Positions 1-8,644 of a stretch of DNA of 64,000 nucleotides are shown one piece after another. Position 1 is the first letter of the stretch. The number at the start of each line of letters is the position of its first letter. The DNA is from Lacisediminimonas profundi (lineage in GTDB: Bacteria; Pseudomonadota; Gammaproteobacteria; Burkholderiales; Burkholderiaceae_D), in the NCBI RefSeq assembly GCF_008831265.1, contig NZ_VTTH01000009.1, positions 35,826 to 99,825 of the forward strand, written 5' to 3'. The position numbers were made by a program, and so were the translations under genes. The notes below the pieces were generated by a model that saw only the letters and a program-made list of their open reading frames with translations, had not been told where the DNA came from and made no database searches.

Positions 1-348
1 CTGAGACAAATGATCAGATGCTGATGTGAGCCATCCCATCCGCACCATCTCCGAAACAGGGAACAAGCTTGCCCAGCTCTTTGCTATCTCTACACGTTCT
101 ACCGATGCGCGATACTGAGCTTCACGAGTCAGCCAAAAGCTTGGCGAGCCACCGACGAATCCAGAAAGCCCTTGGGCAATTTCAGCATTGATTTTATAGT
201 TGCCGTCTAAGAGATGCTCAATGTCTTCAGCAGTCGTTCGTAAGTACCCGGACAGGTCACGTGGCGTCATTCCCCTTTTTTCCATTAGGGCTCGGACAGT
301 CGCCCCTGGCGGGACTGCCCAGTCTGGTATGAAAGTAGCATTAATCAT
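1..348 (-). CDS. HigA-like XRE-family antitoxin, 3' end beyond window
   Basis: Partial gene: 116 codons are visible before the left edge. The start of the protein (MINATFIPDWAVPPGATV) and the following helix-turn-helix region match HigA/VapI-type antitoxins, which bind operator DNA and neutralise a cognate HigB/RelE-type toxin. After the helix-turn-helix comes a segment with SFWLTREAQYR, typical of this family. In longer members an ImmA/IrrE-like region follows, but that part would lie outside the window. The ATG at 348 overlaps the end of the upstream toxin-like gene by eight bases, so translation is probably coupled. The family call is by recognition of sequence pattern and was not searched. 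Confidence 0.75.
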   Translation of the reverse strand, partial: MINATFIPDWAVPPGATVRALMEKRGMTPRDLSGYLRTTAEDIEHLLDGNYKINAEIAQGLSGFVGGSPSFWLTREAQYRASVERVEIAKSWASLFPVSEMVRMGWLTSASDHLSQ

Positions 349-670
349 CGATTCTCTCCAAGCTTACTATTTTAACTCGCTTAACACGCGACCAGTCTAT
401 TTGGCCAGTGGCGGCAACAGGAAGGTTAGTGTGGGCCTGTGCGACGATAAGAACCATGGTGCTGAGCTTGATATAAAGCTCCGAACCATCTTCAGAGACG
501 CTGACATCGTCCTGGAAGAGGTCCATATACTCAGCAGCATTGTTCACCGCATCCAAGTCAGCTAGTCGTTGTTTCAATACCGAAAAGTCGTGCTCGCCAA
601 TCGCATCGATGGCGGTTTGCACGTTCAAGCAAAGATCGCGAATTTCTGGCGAAACGAAAGAGAGTTCCAA
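341..670 (-). CDS. HigB/RelE-like toxin of a type II toxin-antitoxin pair
   Basis: A 109-residue protein directly upstream of and overlapping the HigA-like antitoxin. The segment LKQRLADLDAVNNAAEY and the C-terminal VKIVSLERI resemble HigB/'plasmid maintenance killer' proteins of the RelE fold, which cleave ribosome-bound mRNA. Toxin-first order is typical of higBA. The middle of the protein is less standard than in canonical HigB, so activity is uncertain. The start is a TTG at 670; no clear Shine-Dalgarno sequence is visible, and the true start could differ slightly. Confidence 0.6.
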   Translation of the reverse strand: MELSFVSPEIRDLCLNVQTAIDAIGEHDFSVLKQRLADLDAVNNAAEYMDLFQDDVSVSEDGSELYIKLSTMVLIVAQAHTNLPVAATGQIDWSRVKRVKIVSLERIDD

Positions 671-1566
671 GTTTTGGATTGGAGGTTGAATTGATGCAAT
701 GATAATGCATTTTGGTCACTTTCCACTAGTAATAGGTGCAGCTTAACTATGCTTTCCTGATTGCTGCGCGCCACCACAATTAGGTCGACCGGTTTTGTTG
801 TCGGCCCCGCGATCCCTTAAAATTAGCTCGAATCCGCGTAGATCTTGCTTAGCAGGTTTTCAAGCAGGAACGGCCACATCGATCCGTCGGTCAATTAGAA
901 TAGATCCCAGCGAACTGAGCCGTCCAAGCCGGCTTTGCCCCCCACAGAGCCTGTTATTGCTAATCTTAAGCAATCTGAAAGGCCGGAGCTTCCAAGCTTA
1001 GAAACAATGAGGCCATCGCGAATCAGGGCCTAGCGTTTTGTCAAAATTTACTACTTTTGTCAGATTTTATTTTTTCTATACTGCTACAGAGCCAAGATAG
1101 CCTTGCTCGGCAAACGCTGGCCGGACAGAGATGAAAAACCCTAAAAATTCTTACCTGATAATAAGCATTATTAGGTAAGGCCCGCAGACACCCGCCTGGA
1201 TTGAGCTGATCGTATTGACCAACTGGGTGAAAACGCTGACCGCTGAAAAATCAAAGTAGCGGTCGGACTTAACTGTTGCGAGAATTACTCGGGAAGTCGA
1301 CAATTTGCTCCTCATGGCTATACTAAGCCATTGATTATTAAAGATATTCTTGAACTCTCCGGCAAAAATGGGTACTCTTTCTTCTTTGGAGGGTCACCCC
1401 TCACTCAAAAAAGGAAGAACGTGCGTTCTGATTCCGAGTAGTCGCCATATTCCTGCTCCCCCCATTGGCCAGTTGCAATCCACAAATCCACTGGCCCCAC
1501 TGGTTTAGCGGGAAAGGCCGGGCAAGACAAGGGACCTTTTGGCCTGCCAAACGGTCTGCCAAGCGC
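671..1566. other. Gene-poor intergenic stretch
   Basis: About 0.9 kb between the toxin-antitoxin pair and the end of the RTX gene without a convincing coding region. It is more AT-rich than its surroundings. It contains two direct copies of TTTTGTCA (1036-1043 and 1055-1062) and a near-perfect inverted repeat at 1151-1178. A 68-codon frame at 795-1001 has no recognisable features. The stretch may be remnant accessory DNA. Confidence 0.6.
1151..1178. repeat. 28-bp inverted repeat, operator-like
   Basis: Arms TTACCTGATAAT and ATTATTAGGTAA pair with one mismatch around a 4-base centre (AAGC). It has no adjacent T-run, so it is not a typical terminator. The size and AT-rich dyad suggest a repressor site or a mobile-element remnant; no neighbouring gene start is close enough to assign a role. 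Confidence 0.5.
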
Positions 1567-4500
1567 TCAACCAAGCCGCAAAATCAGATCCAGCCCGGTA
1601 TCGCTAAACTCCGTCCCCTGCTGATGCCAACCAAAACCAGGGTTGGCCAGCACCAGTTGCGCCGTGCTGTAGCCCGCTTCACCGGTGAATCCACCGACTG
1701 CATACTCGGCGGCCAGCGCGCCGCCGATTGCCTGTCCTGCGCTGGCCGAGACCGCAAGCTCGGTACTGTCATTGGCAGGCGCCCAGGCGGCGGTTGATGC
1801 ATCGATCGCCTGCCATTGCTCGAAATGCGCGACCAGTTCGTGGAAGTCGACGCTGCTGACCGTGGGCGGCGCCGCGCCGTTTGCGTCCGGGTGGATCAGT
1901 TGCAGCAGCGCCACGCTGCGGTGCTCCAGCGTCAGGAACCAGTCTTTCAGATTCAGCATGTCCGAGCCGCCCGTCAGCAAGTGCAGGTCATTGCCATTCT
2001 TTTTCAGCGCCAGCTCGCTGAACTGGATGCCGCCCAGCGACACGGTGTCATCCTGGCCCGCGCCGGCCAGCACGGTGTCTTGCCCATCGCCACGATTGAA
2101 GACGATGATGTCCGGCCCGCCGCCAGTATCGATGATGTCGTCCCCTGTCCCGCCGGCGAACAGTTCGGCGCCCATGCCGCCGTGAAGTGCGTCGTTGCCC
2201 GCGCCACCGGAAAGCAAGTTCTGCCCGCCGGTCATGCCCGCGGTGCCAGCGGTGCCGGTGTCGCGCAGAACGTCGGCGCCATCGCCGCCGACCAGCACGT
2301 CATTGCCGTTGCCGCCGGTCAGTGCGTCATCGCCGGCACCGCCATGGAGATAATCATTGTTATTGCCACCGGTGATGGTGTCGTTGCCTGCTTCGCCATG
2401 CAAGAAATTCGGCGCCGCGAAGGACGCCTTGAGCGTGTCATTCGCCGCTGTGCCCCGCGTAGTCAGCGGCTGCGCCAGCAATGCCGACTTGTCCCACACG
2501 CTGCCATCGGCGAATTCCAGGCGATTGATGCTGTCAGGATTAGCACCTTCCAGATAGCCCACCACCCGGACCGAGTCAGCGCCGCCGGCCAGGCGAATCA
2601 CGAGGTCGCTGCCGGAGCGCTCGAAATTCAGGTCGGTTGACAGCACGTCGACCCATTGCAGCGTATCAATGTCGCCGCTGCTCTTTTCGCGCCAGCTGTT
2701 ATCGATCACGTCTTCGCCATCGCCCCGGCGCAACACAATGGTGTCGCTGCCGTGGCTGGCGTACAGAAGGTCATTTCCCGTCCCGCCGATCAGGGTGTCG
2801 TTGCCGGCAAGCCCGTACACGGTGTCATTGCCGTGGCCGCCTTCAAGCCAGTCATGGCTCTCCGCCCCAACGATCCTGTCGTTGCCGTCACCCGCAAAAA
2901 TCCGGTTGGGCGCACCACTGGAGCCGCGCAGGATGTCGTTGCCCGCCGTGCCGTAGAAAGGGATCGCCTGCGCCATCAATTGCGCCCGGCTCCACACGGT
3001 GCCATCGTCAAATACCAGCTGGTCCAGGCTGGCGGGACTGGTGCCGCCCAACATGCCGGTCACGCGGATCGAATCGGTACTGGCCGTGTTGCCGGCGCTG
3101 CCGTCGTCACTCTCGCCGAAACGGATCAACAGGTCGTTGCCGATCCGCTCAAAGCCAAGGTCGGATTGATCAATACCCGACAACTGCAGCGTATCGACGT
3201 CGCCGGCCTTCTTGTCGTAACCGGGATTGTCGATCGTGTCGCGGCCATCGCCGCGCCGGTAAATGATGCGGTCGCTCCCTGCGCCGCCATTGATCGTATC
3301 GACACCGGCTGCGCCACTCAAGGTGTCATTGCCGGCGTTGCCACGCAGCAGGTCGTTGCCGCTGCCGCCGTCCAGCAAATCGGCACTGCTTGCGCCATGA
3401 AGCGCGTCATTGCCGTCACCACCGTAGCTGATGTTGGGCCCACCTTCGTAACCCGCGATCGTGTCGTTGTTGGAACTACCGTAGTTCGGTATGGCCGGCG
3501 CCAGCAGTTGCGCCCGGCTCCAGAGCATGCCGTCGGCAAACACGATCTGGTCGATGCTGTTTGGATTTGCGCCGGCGAGCATGCCAGAGAACCGGATCGT
3601 GCCGCCGTCGTCGGCCACCCGGATCAGCAAGTCGGTGCCGATGCGCTCGAACGTCAAATCCGATGGCAACAGGTCGGGCAGTTGCAGCGTGTCGATGTCG
3701 CCAGCGCCACGATCAAACTGGCTGTTGTTGACCGTGTCGCTGCCATCGCCGCGCCGGTAGACCATGGTGTCGCTGCCCGCGCCGCTATTGAGCGTGTCAT
3801 TGCCGGTGCCGCCGGCGAGCGTGTCGTGGCCCTTGAAACCGGTGAGGTTGTCATGGCCTGCGTCACCATTGAGCAGGTCGGCGCCGTTTGCACCGCGCAG
3901 GGTATCGTTGCCATTACCACCGAAGAAGGTGGCCGCGATGGCGTCGAAGCCACCGAAATTATCGTTGCCAGATGTGCCGAAGTTGGGCGCGGACCGGGCA
4001 ATGGCCTGCAAGCTCGCCTGGTCCCATTGCACGCCATCGGCAAACAGCACGCGGTCGATCACTGCGCCTTTTTCGCCGAAGTAGGCGGCGACCGTCACGC
4101 TGTCGGCTTCACCACCACCCGTCTCGCTACCGGCCATATCACGGGAGCGAAATACCAGGTCCTTGCCACGGCCTTCGACAATGATGTCGGCCGCATTGCG
4201 GTCAGCGAAGTAGAGGGTATCGACATCGCCCATGCTCCTTTGGGCATAGGGACTGACAACGGTGTCATGGCCATCGCCGCGATGGAATACCAGGGTGTCG
4301 CTGCCATAGCCGCCATCGAGCGTGTCGGCGCCGGCACCGCCGGACAGCGTATCGTTTCCGGCCTCGGCATAGATCATGTCGTCGCCGGCCCTGGCGATCA
4401 CTACGTCGTTGCCGTCGCGGGCACGGACGGTGTCGGCAAGGTCCGATGTCGCCAGCAGTTCGGCGGTGCTGTCGCCAGTCTGGCTGGCACGCCCCGAATT

Positions 4501-7089
4501 GGCCAGGCTGAGGACCCAGCTTGCGAGATCGTTCGTGTAAGCGCCCAGGTCGGGCGTGCCCTCGAGTTCGGCGATCACCGGCGCTGCCAGGTCCGGTCCG
4601 GTGTTTGCCGCACTGCGATGCCCGAGCACGCTCAGGAATTCAATCATGTCGACCACACCGCTGTCCCGGTGCTGCTGGATGGCTGAACGAAATGCAGCCG
4701 CCACACCGGTCAGGTCGAGAGCCGGGATACCGTCTGCCACGCTGACCTGGACCTGGTCGTAATACGGCTGCAGACGGGTCACCAGCAGCAGCGATTCATA
4801 AATATCGGCCTTGAGGCGTTCATACGCCCGCTCGACGTTTGCGATCTGGTTCGGCACCATACGAACCGACAGGTCGCCATCGCCGGCGCTCAGTGCGGTG
4901 AAGCGTGCACCGCCGCCGGTCGTGCCATAGGTAAAGCCCATGAAGCGCTCGACCACGCCAAGCTTGTCCAGGAAGGCGTCGCGCGCTGCCGGTGTGGCGG
5001 CCAGCGAAGGCAGGTCATAGGTGAGCGTCACGCCCTGGGCTGCCAGTGCTTCGGCCTGCATCTTCAACGACAGCATGTCGGAAGTATCGGCCCACTGGGC
5101 AATCAGATCGTCGAGCAGGGCCAACTGCCCGTCGCGGGTGCGCGCGATGGCATAGCCATGGAGCACCTCACCCAGTTCGGGCGACAGGCTGACCGCTTCG
5201 CGCAGGTCGCGCACGCGGCCGGAACCCTGCATGTCGGGCAAGACGCTGGCTTGGTCGGTGAGCGCAATCGTGTCGTCAAACTGCCGATGGAAGGTGTTGA
5301 CGCCCAGTTCCAGGTTGGCGACATCGCCCATGGATTCGCCAGTGGTGCCAGCCCTGCCATCGGCCCACACGAAGCTGCCGGTGGCGGTCTGGAAATTGCC
5401 ATTGCCCAGATTCGTCATGCTCGCACTGGCATTGACGTTGATCGCGACGATGCCGGCAACGCCGAGAGTGCTCAGCTCGCTGGACTGGCTTACGCCGTCC
5501 TGGTTCTGGTCGCGCCAGATGCGAAGACTGCCGAAGGCAGCGTCCTGCGCGTCAATGCGGCCGTCACCGTTGATGTCGAGCTCTTTCAGGGCATCGAAGC
5601 CGTCCGTCGCGAGTGTGCCGTTGTTCTTGATCGTGTTCACGCCAAACAGTTCGCGCCCGGAATCAACCATGCCATTGCGGTTACGATCAAACACGATCCA
5701 GCCGTCATCCGGCGCCAGCCAGCCGGTGCCGGCCTTGATGCCGTCGGCATCGTGATCGAACAGCACGACCGGGCCTGTCGTGGCGCTGGTGGTTTCCAGT
5801 CCATCGCCATCCAGGTCAATCGCCAGCGGATCCAGCCGCCTGGGGCCGACGGTGGCGTTGAGAGCCAGCGCGGCGGCGGCGTCACTCAACTGGCCAACCC
5901 ATTGCTTGAACTGGTCGCCCCCGACCACGGCGCCGGCAAAGCCTGAAGCCAGCGTCAGCGCACCAGCGATGATCGCGCCGGCCGGACCGGTCAGGTACAC
6001 CGGCGTCAGCGCTGCGCTGGCCAGCTTGGCCGCCAACAAGCCACCGGCCAGGCCCCCGAGGAATTCGGCCGACCAGTCCCTGACGAGTTCGAAGGCCTTG
6101 GCGGTGTCGCCCTCTGCGTGGGCGGCATTGGCCGCGCGCGCCACCAGGCCCAGCGCCAGAACGTCGCCCGCAATGCCCATGCGATCCAGCGCCTTGTACG
6201 CAGCGGCTTTCAGATCCAGGTCGCTGGAGTGGCGCAGTGTGTCCTCGTAGGACGAGCGGATTTCGCGCAGCACCTGGCTGCCTTCGATGTAGGTGCTGAT
6301 GCGGTCGGGCGGAATGAGTTCGGCCATGCTGCGCATCGCCGTATGGATCACGGGGTCGGCGGCGGCGATGCCGGGGGTGCTGGCAAAGAAGTCGCGGGTG
6401 TCGACGCGGGGAACTTCGCCCACCTTCAGGATGTTTCCGTCGCTATCGACGGCAATCTTCAGATTGGCGCTCAATGCTTCGGATTGGGCGCGCACTGCTT
6501 CGAAAATCTGCGACTCGGGCCGAGCCCGCAGCGCTTCGGCGGGAATGCCGTCCACGTGCGTGATGTTGACGTTCGCGCGCATTGCCTGGACTTCGGCAGT
6601 TGCGAAGACACGCTCGGGATCTGCGCCTCCGACGAGCGTGCGCACTTCGCCGTGGGTCGAAGCAACGAAGCGGACTGCAGCGTCTTCCCAGACGCCGGCG
6701 ATCCTGGTGCCGTCAGGATTTGTACCGCTGTAGAGGAAATTGTTGGCGGCGGTCTTTTCGGGACTCGCAAAATCTTTGACGTCAAAGTCCTCGACATCGA
6801 CACCATGGGCTCGCGCTACGGCATTGCGGAACTCGGGCCTATCCAATAAAAGGCCGGCATCCGTTTTGTCTAAGACGCGAATATTTTCGCCGTTAGCCAG
6901 CATGCCCTTGACAACTTGGCCTCCTCTGACCCCCGGAGCAATATTTCCGCTGTAGAGAACGGTGACAGAACCGGTCGAGTTCGTCGCATCAACCTGCGCG
7001 ACCAGCCTGCGCAGTGATTCCGGCGTTGCGAATTCCGTGGGACTGCTGAGCAACAGATCCAACGCTTGCTGCAATGCGAGGAAGGTCAT
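1567..7089 (-). CDS. Large RTX-family calcium-binding protein (hemolysin/bacteriocin-like)
   Basis: 1840 residues. Residues 1-340 form an N-terminal region that I do not recognise. Residues about 340-392 are Gly/Ala-rich and hydrophobic. Residues 424-535 carry EF-hand-like acidic loops (LDLDGDGLE, DRNRNGMVD, DINGDGRID, DQNQDGVS). Residues about 878-1720 carry many GGxGxDxxx nonapeptides in five modules, four of them alternating with a conserved spacer (RRGDGxDT, DLxFERxGxDLxIR, FADGxxW). There is no N-terminal signal peptide, consistent with type I secretion through a C-terminal signal, but no HlyB/HlyD/TolC genes are in the window. The domain order is that of large secreted RTX proteins often annotated as hemolysin or bacteriocin. 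The ATG overlaps the upstream small gene by four bases (ATGA), indicating coupled translation. The substrate or target is unknown. Confidence 0.85.
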   Translation of the reverse strand: MTFLALQQALDLLLSSPTEFATPESLRRLVAQVDATNSTGSVTVLYSGNIAPGVRGGQVVKGMLANGENIRVLDKTDAGLLLDRPEFRNAVARAHGVDVEDFDVKDFASPEKTAANNFLYSGTNPDGTRIAGVWEDAAVRFVASTHGEVRTLVGGADPERVFATAEVQAMRANVNITHVDGIPAEALRARPESQIFEAVRAQSEALSANLKIAVDSDGNILKVGEVPRVDTRDFFASTPGIAAADPVIHTAMRSMAELIPPDRISTYIEGSQVLREIRSSYEDTLRHSSDLDLKAAAYKALDRMGIAGDVLALGLVARAANAAHAEGDTAKAFELVRDWSAEFLGGLAGGLLAAKLASAALTPVYLTGPAGAIIAGALTLASGFAGAVVGGDQFKQWVGQLSDAAAALALNATVGPRRLDPLAIDLDGDGLETTSATTGPVVLFDHDADGIKAGTGWLAPDDGWIVFDRNRNGMVDSGRELFGVNTIKNNGTLATDGFDALKELDINGDGRIDAQDAAFGSLRIWRDQNQDGVSQSSELSTLGVAGIVAINVNASASMTNLGNGNFQTATGSFVWADGRAGTTGESMGDVANLELGVNTFHRQFDDTIALTDQASVLPDMQGSGRVRDLREAVSLSPELGEVLHGYAIARTRDGQLALLDDLIAQWADTSDMLSLKMQAEALAAQGVTLTYDLPSLAATPAARDAFLDKLGVVERFMGFTYGTTGGGARFTALSAGDGDLSVRMVPNQIANVERAYERLKADIYESLLLVTRLQPYYDQVQVSVADGIPALDLTGVAAAFRSAIQQHRDSGVVDMIEFLSVLGHRSAANTGPDLAAPVIAELEGTPDLGAYTNDLASWVLSLANSGRASQTGDSTAELLATSDLADTVRARDGNDVVIARAGDDMIYAEAGNDTLSGGAGADTLDGGYGSDTLVFHRGDGHDTVVSPYAQRSMGDVDTLYFADRNAADIIVEGRGKDLVFRSRDMAGSETGGGEADSVTVAAYFGEKGAVIDRVLFADGVQWDQASLQAIARSAPNFGTSGNDNFGGFDAIAATFFGGNGNDTLRGANGADLLNGDAGHDNLTGFKGHDTLAGGTGNDTLNSGAGSDTMVYRRGDGSDTVNNSQFDRGAGDIDTLQLPDLLPSDLTFERIGTDLLIRVADDGGTIRFSGMLAGANPNSIDQIVFADGMLWSRAQLLAPAIPNYGSSNNDTIAGYEGGPNISYGGDGNDALHGASSADLLDGGSGNDLLRGNAGNDTLSGAAGVDTINGGAGSDRIIYRRGDGRDTIDNPGYDKKAGDVDTLQLSGIDQSDLGFERIGNDLLIRFGESDDGSAGNTASTDSIRVTGMLGGTSPASLDQLVFDDGTVWSRAQLMAQAIPFYGTAGNDILRGSSGAPNRIFAGDGNDRIVGAESHDWLEGGHGNDTVYGLAGNDTLIGGTGNDLLYASHGSDTIVLRRGDGEDVIDNSWREKSSGDIDTLQWVDVLSTDLNFERSGSDLVIRLAGGADSVRVVGYLEGANPDSINRLEFADGSVWDKSALLAQPLTTRGTAANDTLKASFAAPNFLHGEAGNDTITGGNNNDYLHGGAGDDALTGGNGNDVLVGGDGADVLRDTGTAGTAGMTGGQNLLSGGAGNDALHGGMGAELFAGGTGDDIIDTGGGPDIIVFNRGDGQDTVLAGAGQDDTVSLGGIQFSELALKKNGNDLHLLTGGSDMLNLKDWFLTLEHRSVALLQLIHPDANGAAPPTVSSVDFHELVAHFEQWQAIDASTAAWAPANDSTELAVSASAGQAIGGALAAEYAVGGFTGEAGYSTAQLVLANPGFGWHQQGTEFSDTGLDLILRLG
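1930..4458 (-). repeat. Tandem RTX modules within the large protein gene
   Basis: Coding repeats for residues about 878-1720. Four to five modules of roughly 135-170 residues each contain a block of GGxGxD calcium-binding nonapeptides followed by a spacer ending in a FADGxxW motif. The modules are similar but not identical, so they are old duplications. Such repeats fold into calcium-loaded beta-rolls outside the cell. Confidence 0.85.
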
Positions 7090-7586
7090 GACACCTCCTT
7101 ACCCACAATCAGCATCACATGCCAAGGTCTGTCGGGCTGGGACGCGTAGACTCCGATACCCCCCTTGCTCGCCTCCAGCGCCTCCTTCAGATCCCGGATG
7201 AGTTCACTCCGCCTTGCCTTCAATTCCGATGAGAGATACCCTGAACCATCCTCACTCCAATGCACGAGTTTGAAGGCTACAAGGCGGCTTCTCGGATCTA
7301 CCGGCTCACCTTCACCGAACCGCTCGCCTTCAGCTTGCTGTGCTTCCTCTTTACTCAACCCCTCCAGGGTTAGCCAGATCAGCCGTCCTTTCCAATCGAA
7401 CGTGTTGATCGTCTCTGAGCGAAACTCCTCCCTCCCGCGCGCGACTTGGCGAAAGTAGATGTCGCGTGCCCGGTCAATGGTCCATTGTGTCGATCCATTA
7501 AAGCCGAGGTACACCTTCTTGTTGATCTCCTCGATGTGATATTTCTTCACATCGTCCGCCGGGATGTACTCGTTCACGAATGGCAT
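7086..7586 (-). CDS. Unrecognised 166-residue protein, copy 1, coupled to RTX gene
   Basis: The first of three intact paralogues (others at 7976 and 8641). The protein begins MPFVNEYIPADDVKKY and ends LIVGKEVS. It is soluble and charged, with no signal peptide or membrane segment. The ATG at 7586 is chosen because AAGGAAG lies about six bases upstream and because this start is conserved in all three copies. Its stop overlaps the RTX start by four bases. Possible roles are immunity against the RTX protein, a secretion chaperone, or an activating enzyme in the position that hlyC holds before hlyA; I see no HlyC motifs. I do not recognise the family. Confidence 0.8.
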   Translation of the reverse strand: MPFVNEYIPADDVKKYHIEEINKKVYLGFNGSTQWTIDRARDIYFRQVARGREEFRSETINTFDWKGRLIWLTLEGLSKEEAQQAEGERFGEGEPVDPRSRLVAFKLVHWSEDGSGYLSSELKARRSELIRDLKEALEASKGGIGVYASQPDRPWHVMLIVGKEVS

Positions 7587-7665
7587 GAGGGCTTCCTTCA
7601 ATGGGCAAGGGAGAGGCGAAATTTTTAGTGCCGGCGAGCGCAATCGAACGCGTCGTCAACGATGA
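7587..7665 (-). repeat. Conserved leader of small-gene copy 1
   Basis: About 75 bases before copy 1 are closely similar to the leaders of copies 2 and 3. The shared core includes TTCGAT, CTAAAAATTTCGC and TTGAAGGAAGCCCTCATG, containing the ribosome-binding site. It marks the left part of the duplicated unit. Confidence 0.7.
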
Positions 7666-7670
7666 CGAAA

Positions 7671-7804
7671 CGATGCCTGATGCCGTTGACGATCGGGCGG
7701 ATGTTAATGATGTATTAGTGGCGTCCGTCGACAGAACGCGACAGTTGGAATTGGTCAGCGGCCGGCAAAGATGAAGCGACGCTGCCATCGCGTACGGGGA
7801 TGCG
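7671..7804. repeat. 134-bp dispersed repeat, copy A'
   Basis: It aligns without gaps to 9366-9499; a hand count gives 105 identical positions of 134. It lies between the RTX relic at 7865-7979 and the leader of small-gene copy 1. The same element stands upstream of small-gene copy 3, but is absent before copy 2. No protein of known type is encoded. Confidence 0.75.
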
Positions 7805-7864
7805 TGAGACCGGTCGAGGCCATGCGAAAACCGCCTTTTTGGCCGCTTCTTCAGGACGACTCGG

Positions 7865-7979
7865 ATCGAATTCGCTGCGTCGACTTGCGAGGCTAGTGTG
7901 CGCATTGATTCAGGTTGACGACCTGCGCAGGACTGCTCAGCAAAAAATCCAACGCTTGCTGGAATGTAAGGAAGGTCAT
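7865..7979 (-). pseudogene. Relic of RTX gene 5' end, copy 1
   Basis: It starts with ATGACCTTCC like the intact RTX gene and codes for MTFLTFQQALDFLLSSPAQV before a one-base deletion shifts the frame to a TAG. After the shift, ASQVDAANS in the new frame still matches AQVDATNS of the intact protein (residues 31-38). It overlaps the stop of small-gene copy 2 by four bases, exactly as the intact pair does. Clear evidence of a former complete unit. Confidence 0.8.
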
Positions 7980-8476
7980 GACACTTCCTTCCCTACAATC
8001 AGCGTCACATGGCACGGTCGGTCGGGCTGAGACGCGTAGACGCCCACACCGCCCTTACTCGCCTCCAACGCCTGCTTTAAATCCCGGATGATTTCGACCC
8101 GCTTTGCCTTTAGCTCCGGGGATAAGAAACTGAAATCGTCCTGCGTCCAATGCACAAGTCTGAAGCGAAGAAATCGACTTCTTGGATCCGCTGGATCTTC
8201 TTCACCAAACCGCTCTCCTTCAACTCTCCATGCTTCCTCTTTACTCAACCCCTTCAGGGTTACCCAGATCAGCCGTCCCTTCCAATAGAAGTGGTTGGTC
8301 GTGCGATAAAAAAAATCCTCACTCCCGCGCCAGACTTCCCGAAAGCAGATGTCACGCTCGCGGTCTATGGTCCACTGGGCCGATCCGCTAAAGCCGACCT
8401 GCACGTTCTTGCGGATCTCCTCGATGCGATATTTCTTCACGTCGTCCGGCGGGATGTACTCGTTCACGAATGGCAT
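7976..8476 (-). CDS. Unrecognised 166-residue protein, copy 2
   Basis: Paralogue of the proteins at 7086-7586 and 8641-9141, full length and without frameshifts. The N terminus (MPFVNEYIPPDDVKKYRIEE) and C terminus (SQPDRPCHVTLIVGKEVS) are strongly conserved, while the middle (about residues 45-115) varies between copies. Conserved blocks include WTIDR, KGRLIW and RDLKQALEASKGG. It is followed by an RTX relic instead of an intact RTX gene. That it stayed open while its RTX partner decayed suggests selection for the small protein alone, as seen for orphan immunity genes. The function is not known. Confidence 0.8.
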   Translation of the reverse strand: MPFVNEYIPPDDVKKYRIEEIRKNVQVGFSGSAQWTIDRERDICFREVWRGSEDFFYRTTNHFYWKGRLIWVTLKGLSKEEAWRVEGERFGEEDPADPRSRFLRFRLVHWTQDDFSFLSPELKAKRVEIIRDLKQALEASKGGVGVYASQPDRPCHVTLIVGKEVS

Positions 8477-8550
8477 GAGGGCTTCCTTCAATGGGCAAGG
8501 GAGGCGCGAAATTCTTAGTACCGGCCAACGCGATCGACCCCGTCGTCAAC
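8477..8550 (-). repeat. Conserved leader of small-gene copy 2
   Basis: Same leader as before copies 1 and 3, with the ribosome-binding site AAGGAAG. Here it joins almost directly to RTX relic 2, and the 134-bp repeat is missing. Confidence 0.7.
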
Positions 8551-8567
8551 GACGACGCGTTCAAATC

Positions 8568-8644
8568 CAATTCCTTGCGCCGACTTGTCAGGCCAGTGTG
8601 CGCATTGATTCAGGGGGGCGAACTACTTGGACTGGTCCGGTCAT
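8568..8644 (-). pseudogene. Relic of RTX gene 5' end, copy 2
   Basis: After ATGACC about 40 bases are lost or replaced, then CCTGAATCAATGCGCACACT follows, as in relic 1. The frame PESMRTLA, then stop, then QVGARN parallels PESLRRLVAQVDATN of the intact protein (residues 23-37). It overlaps the stop of small-gene copy 3. More decayed than relic 1; the two relics resemble each other more than the intact gene. Confidence 0.75.

Noticed and set aside
795..1001. 68-codon open frame in the gene-poor gap
   Set aside because: No ribosome-binding site, no recognisable motif and atypical composition; probably chance.
1930..4458. CRISPR-like periodicity
   Set aside because: The periodic sequence is coding RTX repeats with variable units, not identical repeats with unique spacers.
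2656..4686. 676-codon open frame on the plus strand opposite the RTX repeats
   Set aside because: It mirrors the codon structure of the GGxGxD repeats on the other strand; the product is a low-complexity Ala/Val/Gly-rich chain without domains, whereas the minus strand gives clear RTX motifs.
7498..7905. 135-codon frame spanning RTX relic 1 and small-gene copy 1
   Set aside because: It joins the shifted RTX relic, the repeat and the wrong frame of the small gene; a product of decay rather than a gene.
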